Origin: Panagrolaimus kolymaensis
Lineage: Eukaryota; Nematoda; Chromadorea; Rhabditida; Panagrolaimidae
Direction: 5' to 3'
Assembly: GCA_028622995.1 (NCBI GenBank)
Contig: JAJQJQ010000040.1
Coordinates: forward strand, 558,001-622,000
Length of the DNA: 64,000 nucleotides
Part shown: piece by piece, positions 35,932 to 47,442 of the stretch
Numbering within the stretch: position 1 is the stretch's first letter
Layout: each line of letters begins with the position of its first letter
Notes under the pieces: generated by a model
Database searches by the model: none
The model's input: only the letters and a program-made list of their open reading frames with translations
Told to the model about the DNA's origin: nothing
Translations under genes and position numbers: made by a program

Positions 35932-36243
35932 GCTGAAAATGAATGTTATTAAAAAAATTAACAGAAGATACACAAATGGGATTGATGATATTCAGCGTAT
36001 TAGAAAAAAAATGGTCCATCAAGAATCGCGTTTTTTGGCAAGCTGCGAAAAGAATAATCCACCATTAAATTTTTTTTAAATTCTTTTAATCACGCTTACG
36101 ATCCTATATTTAAAAGATATTCCAAAAAGGACACCGTTTTTGAACGGCAAAAAAATATTCAAAAAATATTTTAATAAAATTTTTTTTTTTTTTTCAAAAT
36201 CAACAACATAATAAATCAACAATCAAGGAAAACTAAAAATAAA
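35932..36243. other. Intergenic region, ELP1 / KRTCAP2
   Basis: About 310 bp between two minus-strand genes, with a poly-T run near 36181. A trans-splice-like acceptor (minus-strand ATTTTCAG) sits at its KRTCAP2 edge (35933-35940). Compatible with an operon-type junction. Nothing else seen. Confidence 0.35.
35933..35940 (-). other. Probable trans-splice acceptor of the KRTCAP2 gene
   Basis: Minus-strand ATTTTCAG ends one base before the KRTCAP2 start codon. Confidence 0.5.
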
Positions 36244-39200
36244 TTATTCAAGAGATTTAAGTTTCCATGAATAAGAAGTTTCTAATTTAGGAGGGCACAT
36301 TTCATCTTCAATGTAAATTCGACTAGGCATATGTTCTTCGGTAGGCATTCGTACAATTCCATCATCGCATCGATACTAAAAAATATGTATATAATGTAAC
36401 TCCAAATAAATAAATCATTATAACTACTTACAATTTCAACTAAAGGTCCAGTCAAGTGTTTGGGTTTCAAGTGTCTAGGCCAAATGGTGATTCTTCGATC
36501 TGCTGCAAATTTAACAACTTGTTGCGTTACTTTTTGTAAATCGCGGGCTAAAGTAATATTATCAAATAAAACCAAAACTGGAAGCAATTGTGAAAGTTCT
36601 TTTTGAATTTCATTTAATTTTGAAATTATTTCTGTTAAAGCTGTTAAAAGTCCAATATCTTCAAATTGGCTACCTTCTTTGATGGTTTTCTTTTTTCTTT
36701 CAACATTTTTTCTTCGCTTTACTTGTGCAACCGACATTTTGGAAAGACGAGAAATATTCGACATTCCAGAAGCGGTTGAAGCTTCACTCATAGTTTCCGA
36801 TTGGGCAACATCTACTTCACCTTCATTTTCAAGCCATTCTTCAACTTGTTTTTCTTTCTGCGATCGAACGACTTCAAGACGTAAGGAATATTTTTCAATG
36901 TTTTCACGAATTTGAGAAAGTTCATCCAAAATAAATGCACCACGTTTGTCAGCTTCATCAACAAGTTTTGCTTGAGCATGAGGGGAATTAGGAAGTTCAG
37001 AATTAAGTTGAATTTCTTCCATCGCTTTATTCCATTCTTGAACTTTTATTAAATTTTCAACTATTTTAATTAAATTATCTTCTTCTCCAATTAATTTATA
37101 AACTTCAGCTGCTTTTAAAAAGCGTCCATGTTGTTCAAATTTTAAAGCAAAAAGGAGGAGAGATCGTTGTATGGTAGCTGAATCAAGAGCAAGCTTTTTT
37201 GCAATTGATCTAAATCCACTAATATTTAATGCGTTTTCATAAGCTTTTAATGCATTTTGATAATCACCCGATTTTGTAAACAATAATGCAGCCTCTTCAT
37301 ATTGCTTTTGAGTCAAAGCATGTTCAGCACAAATTTGACAAATTTTCTAAATAAAATAATAATGAATATTTAAAGAATCATAACAAACAAAAAAACTTAC
37401 CGGGTAATTAGGATTCTTATTAAAAATGACCAAAGCTTGGGAATAAAGATTATGTTGTTTGATATGTAAAATGCATTCATCAATTTTGTCTTCGACTTTA
37501 GCAATATTTTTTAAAGCTGATAAATAATCATCCACATAAAGATCAATATGGAAGCGGCGATAATGATCGGGTGACTTTGATTGCAAATTTTCGAGAACAG
37601 GTAAAAATTCACGAGGATCCTTAATGAATTTTTTTAATAAAAAGGTTTTAAATATTTTTAAGCTTACCATATTAATTTCGTCTGCAACTTCATAAGCGAG
37701 GGTTAAATCATACGTTTGAAGGGCTGATTGAAAAAGTTCTCCATCTTTGACAAAATATTTCAAATGTTTTATCCATTTTCGAAAGAGTGATGGCTTTTGT
37801 TGAACAAATTGGTCATTGGTTTGCTGAAGAGATTCCCCAGAAGCAGCGACTTGCTCTCTCATATTGATAAAAGCATTTCGAATAATGCGGGGTTCTTGCT
37901 TTAAAAACGATGAAAGTGCTGGAGTATATAATTTGTGACGGCGTGATACCTCGGGAATTGCAAGAATTGTTTCTAAAACAGCATTACATACTTTTGAAAC
38001 TTTATCTTTTAGCATTGTTTTTGAATTTTCTCGTTCAGGATAATATGGTATAAATGATGTTCGGGTTGTATCTTCCTTATTAAGAATAAAAACAAAAAGA
38101 TTTAAAAGTTCTTCGCTATCAACCAAATCAATAAATAATTTGATATTTTCAAAAAATTCTGATGGATCATGGTCCACGATGAGATTCATATCCACGCGTT
38201 GACGTCGCATTAAAACCATTGCTTCTTTATATTTTTTCATTGAAATAAGTTGTTTCAATCGAGGAATCAAACAAAATCGTGGTTCAATAGTTTCAAGATT
38301 TCCACGGGGCATTTGAAGAAAAACTTTTACACCTTCTGATTCATGAGCTACCACTAAAGCTCCACGTTCAATCGCTCTTGCTGCACTTTCATTGAACCAA
38401 CCATGGGCAGCATTCTTGGTAGTCATCTTTGGTGGTGATTCCAAAAGGGTTTGCAATTGTTCATAAGTCATTGAATAAAGTTGATTATTTAATGAAGTAA
38501 CCAGAAAATTAGTTGAACCAAATGACCATGAACCAATTGCTTGATGGGCAACGTTTCCATTAATCATAAGCTGATTATTATGATTAATGCTAAAAATAAT
38601 TATGCGACCATCGAATTCAACAATGTGATTTTTATACACTTTGGGTGAATTCAAATTAACGGGATAATTAGTTATTTCGGAATTTTGATATTTATGCCAT
38701 TGTCCATCTGAACTTTGTAATAACCATGTATTAATTGAAGGCACAAAATTATGGTAAATTAAATCATCGGGAGAAGCATAAATCAAAGTTCTGAAAAAAA
38801 CACAATGAAACGAGAGAAAAATAAGGAAATAAAATTTACTCATTGCCATTTAAAATGTCGTAAGAAAATATTTGATTATTTGCAATCAAACTAATAGTAT
38901 TTTCATTTACCCATTGCAAATTGTAAGCAATATTCACAAAAGTTTTTGAAATTTTAATGTTGGATAATTTGGAATACTTTCTGCTATTTAGACGAACTAA
39001 AAATTTAAATTTTAATATTACATCTATTAAAAGAAAAATCCAAATGCTTACATGTAACAAGTGTTTGATCAGCTAACAAGAAAGCGATACCAAATTTCGA
39101 TTGAGAAAAGAGTTGGACACCACAATTTTCAAGTTCAAATTTTTCATGGAACATGGGAGGTGGAATAGGAGCTTTACTTAAATCTGTAATTCGAGCAAAT

Positions 39201-40532
39201 TCTCCTGCGATTGAAAGAACTATAGCATCACGAGTATCATAGCCTGATTCGATTTCAATCAGATCATAAACTCCGTCGGCTGTTAACAAATGCAACATTT
39301 TTGGATTTTCGTTATCCCATTTTGCAGCAATTAAAACTTTTTTATGAATTTCAGTTTTAAGGGTCCAATCATAATTTGAAATTGTCCAAAGTTGCACTGA
39401 AAATCCACATCGTTAGCTTTTTAAAAAAATGAATTAAATAAACTTTACCATAGTCTGTTTCATCTTTTCGTAAATGAATCAATAAAATGGTTGCATCAGT
39501 GTTCCATCCAACCGATAAAACTCTTGCTTTATCATCACCGACTTTAAAATGAGATCGCCATTGTCCGTTTCTTTCATATAACCATAAATTCCTTTGTCCA
39601 TTAAGGATTCGAGTAACAGCCATTAAATTTCCAATGGGTCGCATTGCAAGAGATTCTTCCATTCCTGCTAGGGCTTCACATTGGCTCATAAGTTCTAAAT
39701 CACGATTCCAAACTCTTAGATGTCGACCTTCTACAAATTCTGGTTTTGTTGAATCTTCTTTATGCCATGGGTTTGGTCGTATTTCTACCGTGCTTACGGT
39801 AAAATATTGGGCATCACCTCGCCATGAAATAAGAACTTTTTTGTCATCAAAAGGTGAAACAGGGCCAGGCACAGTATCCTCATCCAACTTTTCACGTTTT
39901 TGACGTCCAACGCTTCCTTGAAACTAAAATAGAGGAGTGTAACTAAAAAGTGGCAATCACACATAAAATTACCTGAGAATCTCGACTTCCCCATCCAATC
40001 GTCATCAATTGTTCTCTTCCGGGGTCTTGAATAAATAATTCAACTTCACGTTCAACTTCAAAATCACGTGTAATTGAAAATAATTTTTCTTCTGTTGCTA
40101 CAATAAGAAGGCCTAAATCAGGGCTCCACGCACCTCCAAGAACGGTTTGATCAAACAAAACTGGATATTCTTGGATCTAAAATTAAAAAAAAAGTTGCAA
40201 CGTTATCCATTAAAAAAACTTCTTACATCACCGTTTATAGCTGAAATTACGATAACAGCACCTTGACTAAAGATAGCACAAATTTCCATGTAATCACTGA
40301 GAAAATCAAACATAATTAGTTGACCGAGTTCCTCAACATCCCATTGGAAAGTTTTTTCGATGTCCATTTTTTGGTTTAAACAAATTATTTCTTTTGGAAG
40401 GGCAAAGAAAGTCACGGCATTCGCAGAATCAACGCAAAAATTGAGAGCATTTCCAATATTTACGGTAGATTCCTCTTTACCATTATTAGATTTGACTGTT
40501 GAAGTCGAAGCATAAAGGTGAAGATTTTTCAT
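36244..40532 (-). CDS. elpc-1: Elongator complex protein 1 (ELP1 / IKAP)
   Basis: Scaffold subunit of Elongator, which modifies wobble uridines of tRNAs (mcm5/ncm5 pathway) and so tunes translation. Nine exons (high to low): 40532-40227, 40176-39973, 39923-39449, 39396-39052, 38996-38840, 38790-37668, 37619-37401, 37346-36432, 36375-36244; about 1291 aa, close to human ELP1. The N-terminal half is WD40-like (LGGAWSPDLGLLIVATEEK, VLISWRGDAQYFTV, VLSVGWNTDATILLIHL). The C-terminal half is TPR-like (HYRRFHIDLYVDDYLSALKN, QYEEAALLFTKSGDYQNALK). A Ser-rich basic stretch (SNISRLSKMS, RRKNVERKKK) corresponds to the tRNA-binding/regulatory basic region. TTTTTTTAG abuts the ATG. It follows the MEK5-like gene by 151 bp. 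Confidence 0.93.
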
Positions 40533-40541
40533 CTAAAAAAG
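40533..40541 (-). other. Probable trans-splice acceptor of elpc-1
   Basis: Minus-strand CTTTTTTTAG-type sequence ends exactly at the elpc-1 start codon, within the 151-bp gap after the MEK5-like gene. Confidence 0.5.
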
Positions 40542-40683
40542 GATAAACTCAATCAAGTTTCAAAAAAAAATCCGATAAAGTATTCAAATGGGTTTTAACC
40601 ATTAATCAAAATATACAATACATAAAAAAACATATTCTTTATTTTTATTTAAATATTTTTACAGAAATGCACAAAAGCTTCAA

Positions 40684-42083
40684 TCAAAAGGAATCAGCAG
40701 TGATGATTGATTGTTTACTAATTACAAAATTAGCAACAATGGTTTTATTTATTGGTCGATGATTTTTCACAAATTCTGCATCGCTTATCATTTTAGGTGA
40801 AATTCTTTCATGTGGATTTAGTTTTAAACAACTAATCACAAGACTTTGAAGAGCTAAATCAATTGAAGCAAGCTCGTTCGAAATTTTAGGCAAGTTTTTT
40901 AAAATAATTTCAGCAATGTTAGATGCATCATTAAAGTCATTTTGGAGAATCCAAGTTGGATTTCCTAATGCCATTTCATACAATGACAATCCCAAACTCC
41001 AAATTTCTGATTCAATTGAATATTTACCACCTAATATCCTTTCAGGTGGAAAATAAGCAACTGTTCCAACAGCCGTACGAGCATTGGAGAAAAACATAAA
41101 TCTTGAAACTCCAAAGTCTGCAAGTTTAACGTCGCCTTTAGTATTTACAAGGAAATTACTGGGTTTTATATCTAAAAATTAATAAATGAATCCAATGAAT
41201 TATTAATAAAAATGTATTACCTCGATGAATAACATTTTTCGACCACAAAAATGACAAACCATCAATAACAGAAGCGGTCGAAGCGCCGTGAATATCAATA
41301 GGTAAAGGTCCATAACGATCAAGAGACAAACCATCCATGAACTCTAATATTAATTTTAAATGGTCTGCTTCTGATATGGCTCCAAAATATTGGACAATTT
41401 CGGGGCAATCACGTCCTAGGGAAAGAATTTCCACTTCTTGTTGCATCGCTGACATTGCCATATCAATCATAATCGCTTTGATAGCAACTAATCTCTCATT
41501 CCGAATATCTTTGGCTCTAAAAATTTTTTAGCGATTATTTAATGAAATGAAATAAAGATATTTAGAAAAAAATATATTAACAAGTGAAAAGAGTGCAATT
41601 CTTACAAATAAACGGTTCCAAATTGTCCACTTGCTATTTCTTTAATCATAACAAAATCATTTGAATTAAATGGCGGATCTTCAGATGTGCTTGGCTTATG
41701 GTGGTTTGATTGTGATCGTGAAGATTCTATATACACAAACACATCACACTCACAATTTAATTATTTAAACGAACTTAGCCAAACATGAAGTGGTGTTTCT
41801 GGGGGAGATTCATGAAGGGATTGAACTTCTTCATTAGTTTTAACGTTACACGAAAATCCTTCATCAATGTCTAAAAATTCTAAATTTAGTTTATTAAATA
41901 AAGAAAAAATATCATACATTCAAAATAATCAAAAGGTGATCCAGGATCAAGCCGAAGAGCTTTTTTAAACTCCGCTAACACGGTATCAAGAAAGAATAGG
42001 GTGACATCGTCCAATTCAACCAAAGCTTCTGTTGGCCCTCCTTCATCTCTTTCGCTTAAATGAACAATAACATGTAATACCAT
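40684..42083 (-). CDS. MAP2K5: MEK5-like MAP kinase kinase with PB1 domain
   Basis: Dual-specificity kinase predicted to activate an ERK5-like MAP kinase. Five exons: 42083-41918, 41870-41775, 41726-41606, 41516-41221, 41171-40684; about 388 aa. The N-terminal ~85 residues look like a PB1 domain, including [20 protein letters not shown], which mirrors the acidic OPCA-type loop of MEK5 (FEYEDEDG...SDEE). The kinase domain is intact: [34 protein letters not shown], a Ser/Thr activation loop ([17 protein letters not shown]) and [11 protein letters not shown]. The [15 protein letters not shown] and [14 protein letters not shown] phrases are closer to MEK5 than to MEK1/2 or MKK3/6. The PPER motif (normally APER) is slightly unusual. 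It is the first gene of a minus-strand run. Confidence 0.78.
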
Positions 42084-43471
42084 TTTTTATTTATTAATAA
42101 AAATTATATTCTTTAAAAAAAATTGGAAGAAAAATTTCAAGGAAAAAAGAGCAAAAGCCAACACGAATATCTGGCTAAAAGCGGCCAAGTAGCTCACGAT
42201 CGGTATTTTTTCAACAACAAAATTAACTAATTTTATTTATTTAAAATATTTTGCTTATAAAGAAATCAAATAAAAAAATAATCAAGAACCTAAATGAGCG
42301 AAAGCTTTCTTTCTTCCATAAAAAAAAATTCGTAAGAATGATGGATGCAAAAAAAGTTTGGACTTTGTTCTAGAAATGAAGGAGCAAACCGCCTTGCAAT
42401 ACATCTTCATACTTGCGCCAATAAAGCTTCACACTTTCTATCATAAAGCTGCAAATTCGTAAACAAATCAGTCGATTATCAAAAATTATGGCCGATAAAC
42501 TAAATTGTAAAAGTACAATTTATATTCACACAAAAATATACGGTTAATTAAAAAAAAGAAGCGAAGAACAAAGCATTAAAAAAATCGGTATAAGGTTTAC
42601 TGAAAATCAAGAACGTAGTGAAAAGAAGGAAGTTAAAGAAGAAAAAATCCAACAACAATTAGCTAGCATATGTAGTTAATTCCATTACTGTAGCATTTAT
42701 CATTAGAACTATCATTTCTATAGGTGTAAATTTTTCTTTGATAGAACGAGGAGATTGATACAGTAAGACACGTTTACAACCTATTTTTCTGTTGAGAAAG
42801 ATATTGATAAAAAAAGAAAGAGAAACGAAGCTTTGAAAATCATTGAAATTATTAAATAGTTTGTTTGAATTTTATTTAAGGTGCTGCGTTTTTTTACAAA
42901 GCCTTTACATTTGAAATGCTTTCTGAGTTCAAAATATTAAAAAACATGTTGAATTGGAAAATAATAAATTAACTAAAAATTCATTTTTTGAATTCAAATT
43001 ATTTGTTGGCCATTTTTATTTTATTACTTTCGTTTAGTTCAACAACTTGATATTTTCTAAATTCATATTTCGAACGAGCTCATCTATCATGATTTGTTTA
43101 GGAGATTTGCCAAATATTGTCTAGCTCTTTGTGAGCTTTATTAATTTTGCTCAAATATTAATGTAAATTAGTAGTTTCGGAAAAATTAAAATCAGGTTAT
43201 TATTTTTCAAATGTAAAAGTTTAATTTTTCTAGATTTTTAAAAAAATTTTAGACGTGATTTCTCGATTAACAAAGTTGAAGAAGAAAAAAAAGTCCAAAA
43301 AACCATCGTTGTCTATATAATACAAGATACAAACTATAAGAAGAAAGAATTGCGTTTGTCAAGGACAAAAACATTTACATTTTGAGAAATCGATTGTGAT
43401 TCTTTTTTTTGCTCTTTTATTTTATTTATTAATAAATATTCTCAAATACTTTGGTGAAAAGTATAAAAAAA
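42084..43471. other. Large intergenic region, MEK5-like / small membrane protein
   Basis: About 1.4 kb between divergent genes, the longest gene-free stretch apart from repeats. It is A+T-rich with scattered GAAGCGAAG-like purine tracts. No coding sequence, tRNA or repeat structure was recognised. It presumably holds promoters for both flanking genes. Confidence 0.4.
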
Positions 43472-44096
43472 ATGGGGACCTTCCGATTTATTCAGCTTAC
43501 TGTAGCTGCTGTTTTAGCGGGGTTTACCATTTTCCATTCTATGGTTTGTTTTTATTATTAGAAAAGCATTTTTCAAAAGTATGCTTTTAGAAATCAGTGG
43601 ACGCATGGATTTATACATGGCTTACAGGAGCAGCGGCTGTTTTACTATTAGTTAATAAGCCGAAATGCGCCTATTGGCGGCTTTCTACCGCAATTGTTAT
43701 TGTTTTAGGTAGGACTTTTCATTGCATGCGCTCATAATCTTAATAAAAATAATTCTCTATAAAACCATTTGGCAACAAGAGGAAATAAATAATACACCAT
43801 CTCTAATTTTAGGCGCTCTTGAAACTGTTTTCTTGGCATGGTCTTTACATACGGTTGAAAGTGGACCACTTCTCGCTCATTCACATTCTCTTCCCGAAGG
43901 TCGTAATATTCTACTTACGGCACTTGCAACAACTGTAACAATTTCTTCCCGACTCCACAGCGCACACCATACCAGTATGATTTCGTACATCCGTACACTT
44001 ATCCTTCTCGTTGCTCTTATCGGGCTAATCCCCATAGTTGGATATTCTGCTTGTTTCTATACCCACAATCTTCCTATCTGTCATTTATTCCATTAG
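43472..44096 (+). CDS. Small multi-pass membrane protein (TMEM220-like?)
   Basis: Three exons, 43472-43543, 43591-43708, 43813-44096, in phase; about 157 aa. Hydropathy by eye gives four to five membrane helices: FIQLTVAAVLAGFTIF, AWIYTWLTGAAAVLLLV, TAIVIVLGALETVFLAW, ILLTALATTVTI and LILLVALIGLIPIVGY. The early pattern (helix, short polar loop with Asp, Trp-x-Tyr helix, Asn/Lys turn) resembles TMEM220, but the similarity is weak and I give this only as a suggestion. The end is His/Cys-rich (ACFYTHNLPICHLFH). Convergent with eIF3i. Confidence 0.65.
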
Positions 44097-44191
44097 TTTT
44101 TCTTTTTTATTTTATTTAAATTTCAACAACAAGTTTAAATAAAGTTTACAAAAACAAAAAACTTAAATATTTTATCCACAAAATTTAACAT

Positions 44192-45353
44192 TCAATATTC
44201 GTATTCATACTCAGCATATTCAGGATCAAAATCTTGTATACGAATATAGCCATCTGAAATAAATTAAAATTAGTTAACATAGTATGTTTGCTCAACCCAC
44301 CTTCTCCACCAGATACCACACATTTACCATTAGGGTGGAATGCAAGAGAATTGATAGGACCGAAATGACCTTTGAATCGAGCGAATTCTTCTTCGAAAAC
44401 AAGATGATATAATTTTGCTTCGAAATGTCCAGAAGTACTAGATTGTGTGACGTGAATAGCTTCTTCACCACCACCAAGTACAATATGATCACGAGTAGGC
44501 GAAATAGCAGCAGAATTTACAGGTCTTCCAGATCTAAAATTAAAAATATAGGTAAAGTAAAAAAAAAAACAAACAAATTTTTTTACTTGTATGTTTTTAA
44601 TGTTTGCAATTCTTTAGCATCATGAAGTTTAGCAGTCTTATCAACGGAAGAAGAAATAACAAAAGCTTGGTCGAGAGAAAGTTGTAAATCAGTAATACCA
44701 TAAGAATGTACCTTGTTGAAATCTTTTGCATCGCTGTTTTGTCGAACATCATAAAGCGTCAAATTTCCATTTTGGTCACCTAAAAACTATCTATATTACA
44801 AAAGATGATTAAATTCACTTACCAAGCATGATAGTATCATCAAGATGTGAAAAAATACAAGCGCTTTGGCTTTCAAGAGGTTGAAAAACAATATGACCTT
44901 GTCCAACCATGTGATCACTGTCTCGCATATCAATAACTCTTAAGGTTTCTTGTTCTTTTGCAATTTTGGTTGTTGTAAATGCAATTAAATTTCCACTATA
45001 TGAAAGAGAAACAGAACGGCATACTGTTTTACAAGAAACGGTTGATTTACAAACACCAGTTTCAACATCCCAAAGCTAAAATAAAGCAAATAAGTAAATT
45101 CTTGTTAAAATATATAGCCAACCTTCATAGTGTTATCAGCAGCGGAAGAGACAATATTAACGGTATCCCAAGAAACATCCACATCCCAGATAGCACCTGT
45201 ATGTCCATCATACGTTCCAATACGTTCACCATTGTCAGTATACCATACACAAACAGATTTTCCTTTAGAAGATGAGAAGAGAAGATCTCCTTCGCGATTA
45301 AGCCGAACACGTGTTAAGGCACGATCATGACCTTTTAAAGATAAAGGTTTCAT
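44192..45353 (-). CDS. eif-3.I: Translation initiation factor eIF3 subunit I
   Basis: WD40 propeller subunit of eIF3, which binds the 40S subunit during initiation. Five exons: 45353-45123, 45075-44823, 44779-44587, 44533-44301, 44253-44192; about 323 aa, the usual length. Diagnostic text includes [16 protein letters not shown] at the start, [34 protein letters not shown] and the closing repeat [36 protein letters not shown]. An acceptor (TTTTAG) ends 10-11 nt before the ATG on the minus strand. Identification is secure. Confidence 0.96.
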
Positions 45354-45815
45354 TTTTTATTAGCCTAAAATTTAAAGAAAGTGTAAACAAAAAAGAGAGA
45401 AGATAAAGAATAAGGACAACTTTTAGCAATTTTTTTTAGCAAAAACAAAATCATCTTTCAATAAACTTTTGAAGGTTGAAAGACAGTTTTCACTAATATT
45501 TCGTGCCAAGAATTACGAAGGCTGACTACTTTAGCACCTTTTTTCATTTTCATGGAATTTCAATAACAGTTTTTTTTTGCTTGCTTGCTCTCTCATTCAT
45601 TTAAGTCATAACTTTTTTAGTTAATAGGTTTTTTTGTGAATTTCAGAATGGTTTTTAAAAAATGCATTAAATCTTTTCTTAATTGGTTTGAACCCTCCGT
45701 AATTTTAATGGGAATGACGCGGTATTTCATCATGCTTTGAAATTTTTTTCGTGAACATTGATTGATTATTAAATAATATGTAAAACTTTCTTTTTTAGAT
45801 TTCCGTATTAACAAA
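45354..45815. promoter_or_regulatory. Divergent intergenic region, eIF3i / UBE2F
   Basis: About 460 bp between divergent genes; both ends carry pyrimidine-AG acceptors near the start codons (minus strand near 45364-45370, plus strand ending 45798). The centre presumably contains a bidirectional promoter. The minus-strand ORF at 45617-45814 has no recognisable features. Confidence 0.35.
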
Positions 45816-46507
45816 ATGTTGAATCTTCAAAAACGTATTAAAGGTATCGATGAAGATCGTCAATATTTGGGACAACGAGTCAATATTCGAGATAAACTTC
45901 TTGCTCAAGGTTCGCTTTTTTTGTAATAAGAAAAAATCATATGGCTTTGTTTTAGAAGTAACTGAACTTAAAGAAAGAATGAAGGATTTACCACATTGTC
46001 AATTAACGTTTCCAAAAATCAATGACTTCCATGAAATGTACTTAAAAGTTGCTCCACCATCTGGCTTTTACCGCGGTGGCGTGTTTCAATTTCATATTAC
46101 TGTTCCACCAGAATACAACAATGTTGTAAGTTTTGTTTATACCGCTTGTTAAACTAAAAATTATGCATGTTTTTCAGCCTCCAATTGTCAAATGTCTTAC
46201 TAAAATATGGCATCCAAATATTACTGAAGATGGCGCAATTTGTCTCAGTCTTCTCCGTCAAAATACTCTTGATGGTTTTGGTAAGCTGCTATTAAAATTG
46301 TTAATATCTTTTTCTAACTTTCCCATTTTAGGTTGGATGCCCACTCGTCGACTCAGTGATGTCATTCATGGCCTTCAAAGTCTTTTCAGTGAACTTATGG
46401 ATTTTGAAGATCCTCTCAATGTTGAAGCTGCTAAACAATATGCTGCAAGTTCAGATGCTTTTCAAGCAAAAGCTCGAGATTACATTAGTAAATATGCTCG
46501 TGCTTAA
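45816..46507 (+). CDS. UBE2F: NEDD8-conjugating enzyme UBE2F-like E2
   Basis: E2 enzyme that passes NEDD8 from its E1 to cullin-RING complexes. Four exons: 45816-45909, 45956-46125, 46178-46280, 46332-46507; about 180 aa. The E2 core includes the conserved [15 protein letters not shown], whose Cys is the active site, preceded by the HPN motif. [20 protein letters not shown] and [20 protein letters not shown] match UBE2F rather than UBE2M/UBC12. The N-terminal extension is short. A CTTTTTTAG acceptor ends 17 nt upstream of the ATG, consistent with trans-splicing. Confidence 0.88.
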
Positions 46508-46872
46508 CCTGTCCCTGTGAATAACTTTCATGTATTTCTGTTTTTCTTTTGACCAAAAATTACTACTTTTTTATTGTACTGTCTTGCTTTATTCGAAATG
46601 TGTATAAAAAATGAAACTTTTTTTTCTTTCCGCCTCCAGGATTTCGCATTTTGATTACCCATCTGGGTGTTGTATTTTGGAAGCTCCAGTGTTAGTTAAA
46701 CAAATTAACGACTGTTTTTTTATTGACATTTTTATTCCATTAACTAAGTTAGAAAGAAGTTTAAAAAATTTGAGCATTTAAATTTACTTTTTTTTCAAGT
46801 TGCAGGCTCATTTTTAGTCCAATTGAGTTTTTGGGATTTGCTACTACCAGCTTCTCTTTACTCTCAAAAAAA
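46508..46872. other. Intergenic region, UBE2F / nlp-12
   Basis: About 365 bp of A+T-rich sequence between two plus-strand genes. T-rich tracts lie just upstream of nlp-12 (TTTTTTTTCAAGTTGCAG at about 46788-46805), a possible trans-splice acceptor. An in-frame upstream ATG at 46831 would add a short N-terminal extension to the nlp-12 precursor. Confidence 0.3.
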
Positions 46873-47442
46873 ATGTTCTCATCATGGTATTTTGTTTTTA
46901 TTCTTGTTATTGCTATTGGCATTGTTGTGATTGTGGCTAATGAAGAAGAAAGTCAACAATCGACAAGATTTAGTAGAACCGATCGAGGAGATTTTCGCCC
47001 GTTACAGGTAAATTTAGTTTTGATTCTTTAAACCCTTAAGGCTTAAGCCTTATACAGTAGATTTTACTTCCAAGATGAAAGCTTATTTCTGGAATAAGTA
47101 TATTTTATTAATTATCTAAGCTTCTCTTTGATTCTCTTTACAAAGCCTTTATTTAGGCATATCTTAATTTTGCTTCTCTTTGTTTTGAGTTAAAAATCAG
47201 AAAAGCTACCATTAAAATTTCGAAGTGTGGTTTTTTAAACTAATTTTTTTACTTTTAGTTTGGAAAACGTGACAGTAGCTTCCGACCATTACAATTTGGC
47301 AAAAAGAATGATTACCGTCCTCTCCAGGTTACTTTATTTTTTTACCATAGCATTTTAATTATTTTCTTTTTAGTTTGGTAAGCGAAGTTTCCATCCTTAT
47401 GCCGCCGTTTATTCACCTTTCAATAATGACTTAGTTTACTAA
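46873..47442 (+). CDS. nlp-12: NLP-12-type (CCK/sulfakinin-like) neuropeptide precursor
   Basis: Secreted prepropeptide of about 90 aa. Three exons: 46873-47007, 47259-47327, 47374-47442. The N-terminal hydrophobic signal peptide (YFVFILVIAIGIVVIVA) is followed by a spacer and three peptides with C-terminal amidation glycines and dibasic sites: GDFRPLQF-G-KR, DSSFRPLQF-G-KK and NDYRPLQF-G-KR. In C. elegans nlp-12 encodes DYRPLQF-amide and DGYRPLQF-amide, which act through CCK-type receptors in proprioception and locomotion. Here only the third copy keeps the Tyr; the first two have Phe. Both introns fall in phase 0 at the same place in the repeat, between RPLQ and FG. The C-terminus (SFHPYAAVYSPFNNDLVY) is a non-amidated tail. 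Confidence 0.92.

Noticed and set aside
36679..36915. Plus-strand ORF inside elpc-1
   Set aside because: Antisense shadow of the long minus-strand exon.
42084..43471. tRNA or other RNA gene in the largest gene-free gap
   Set aside because: No internal promoter box pair, cloverleaf or T-loop consensus could be found by eye on either strand.
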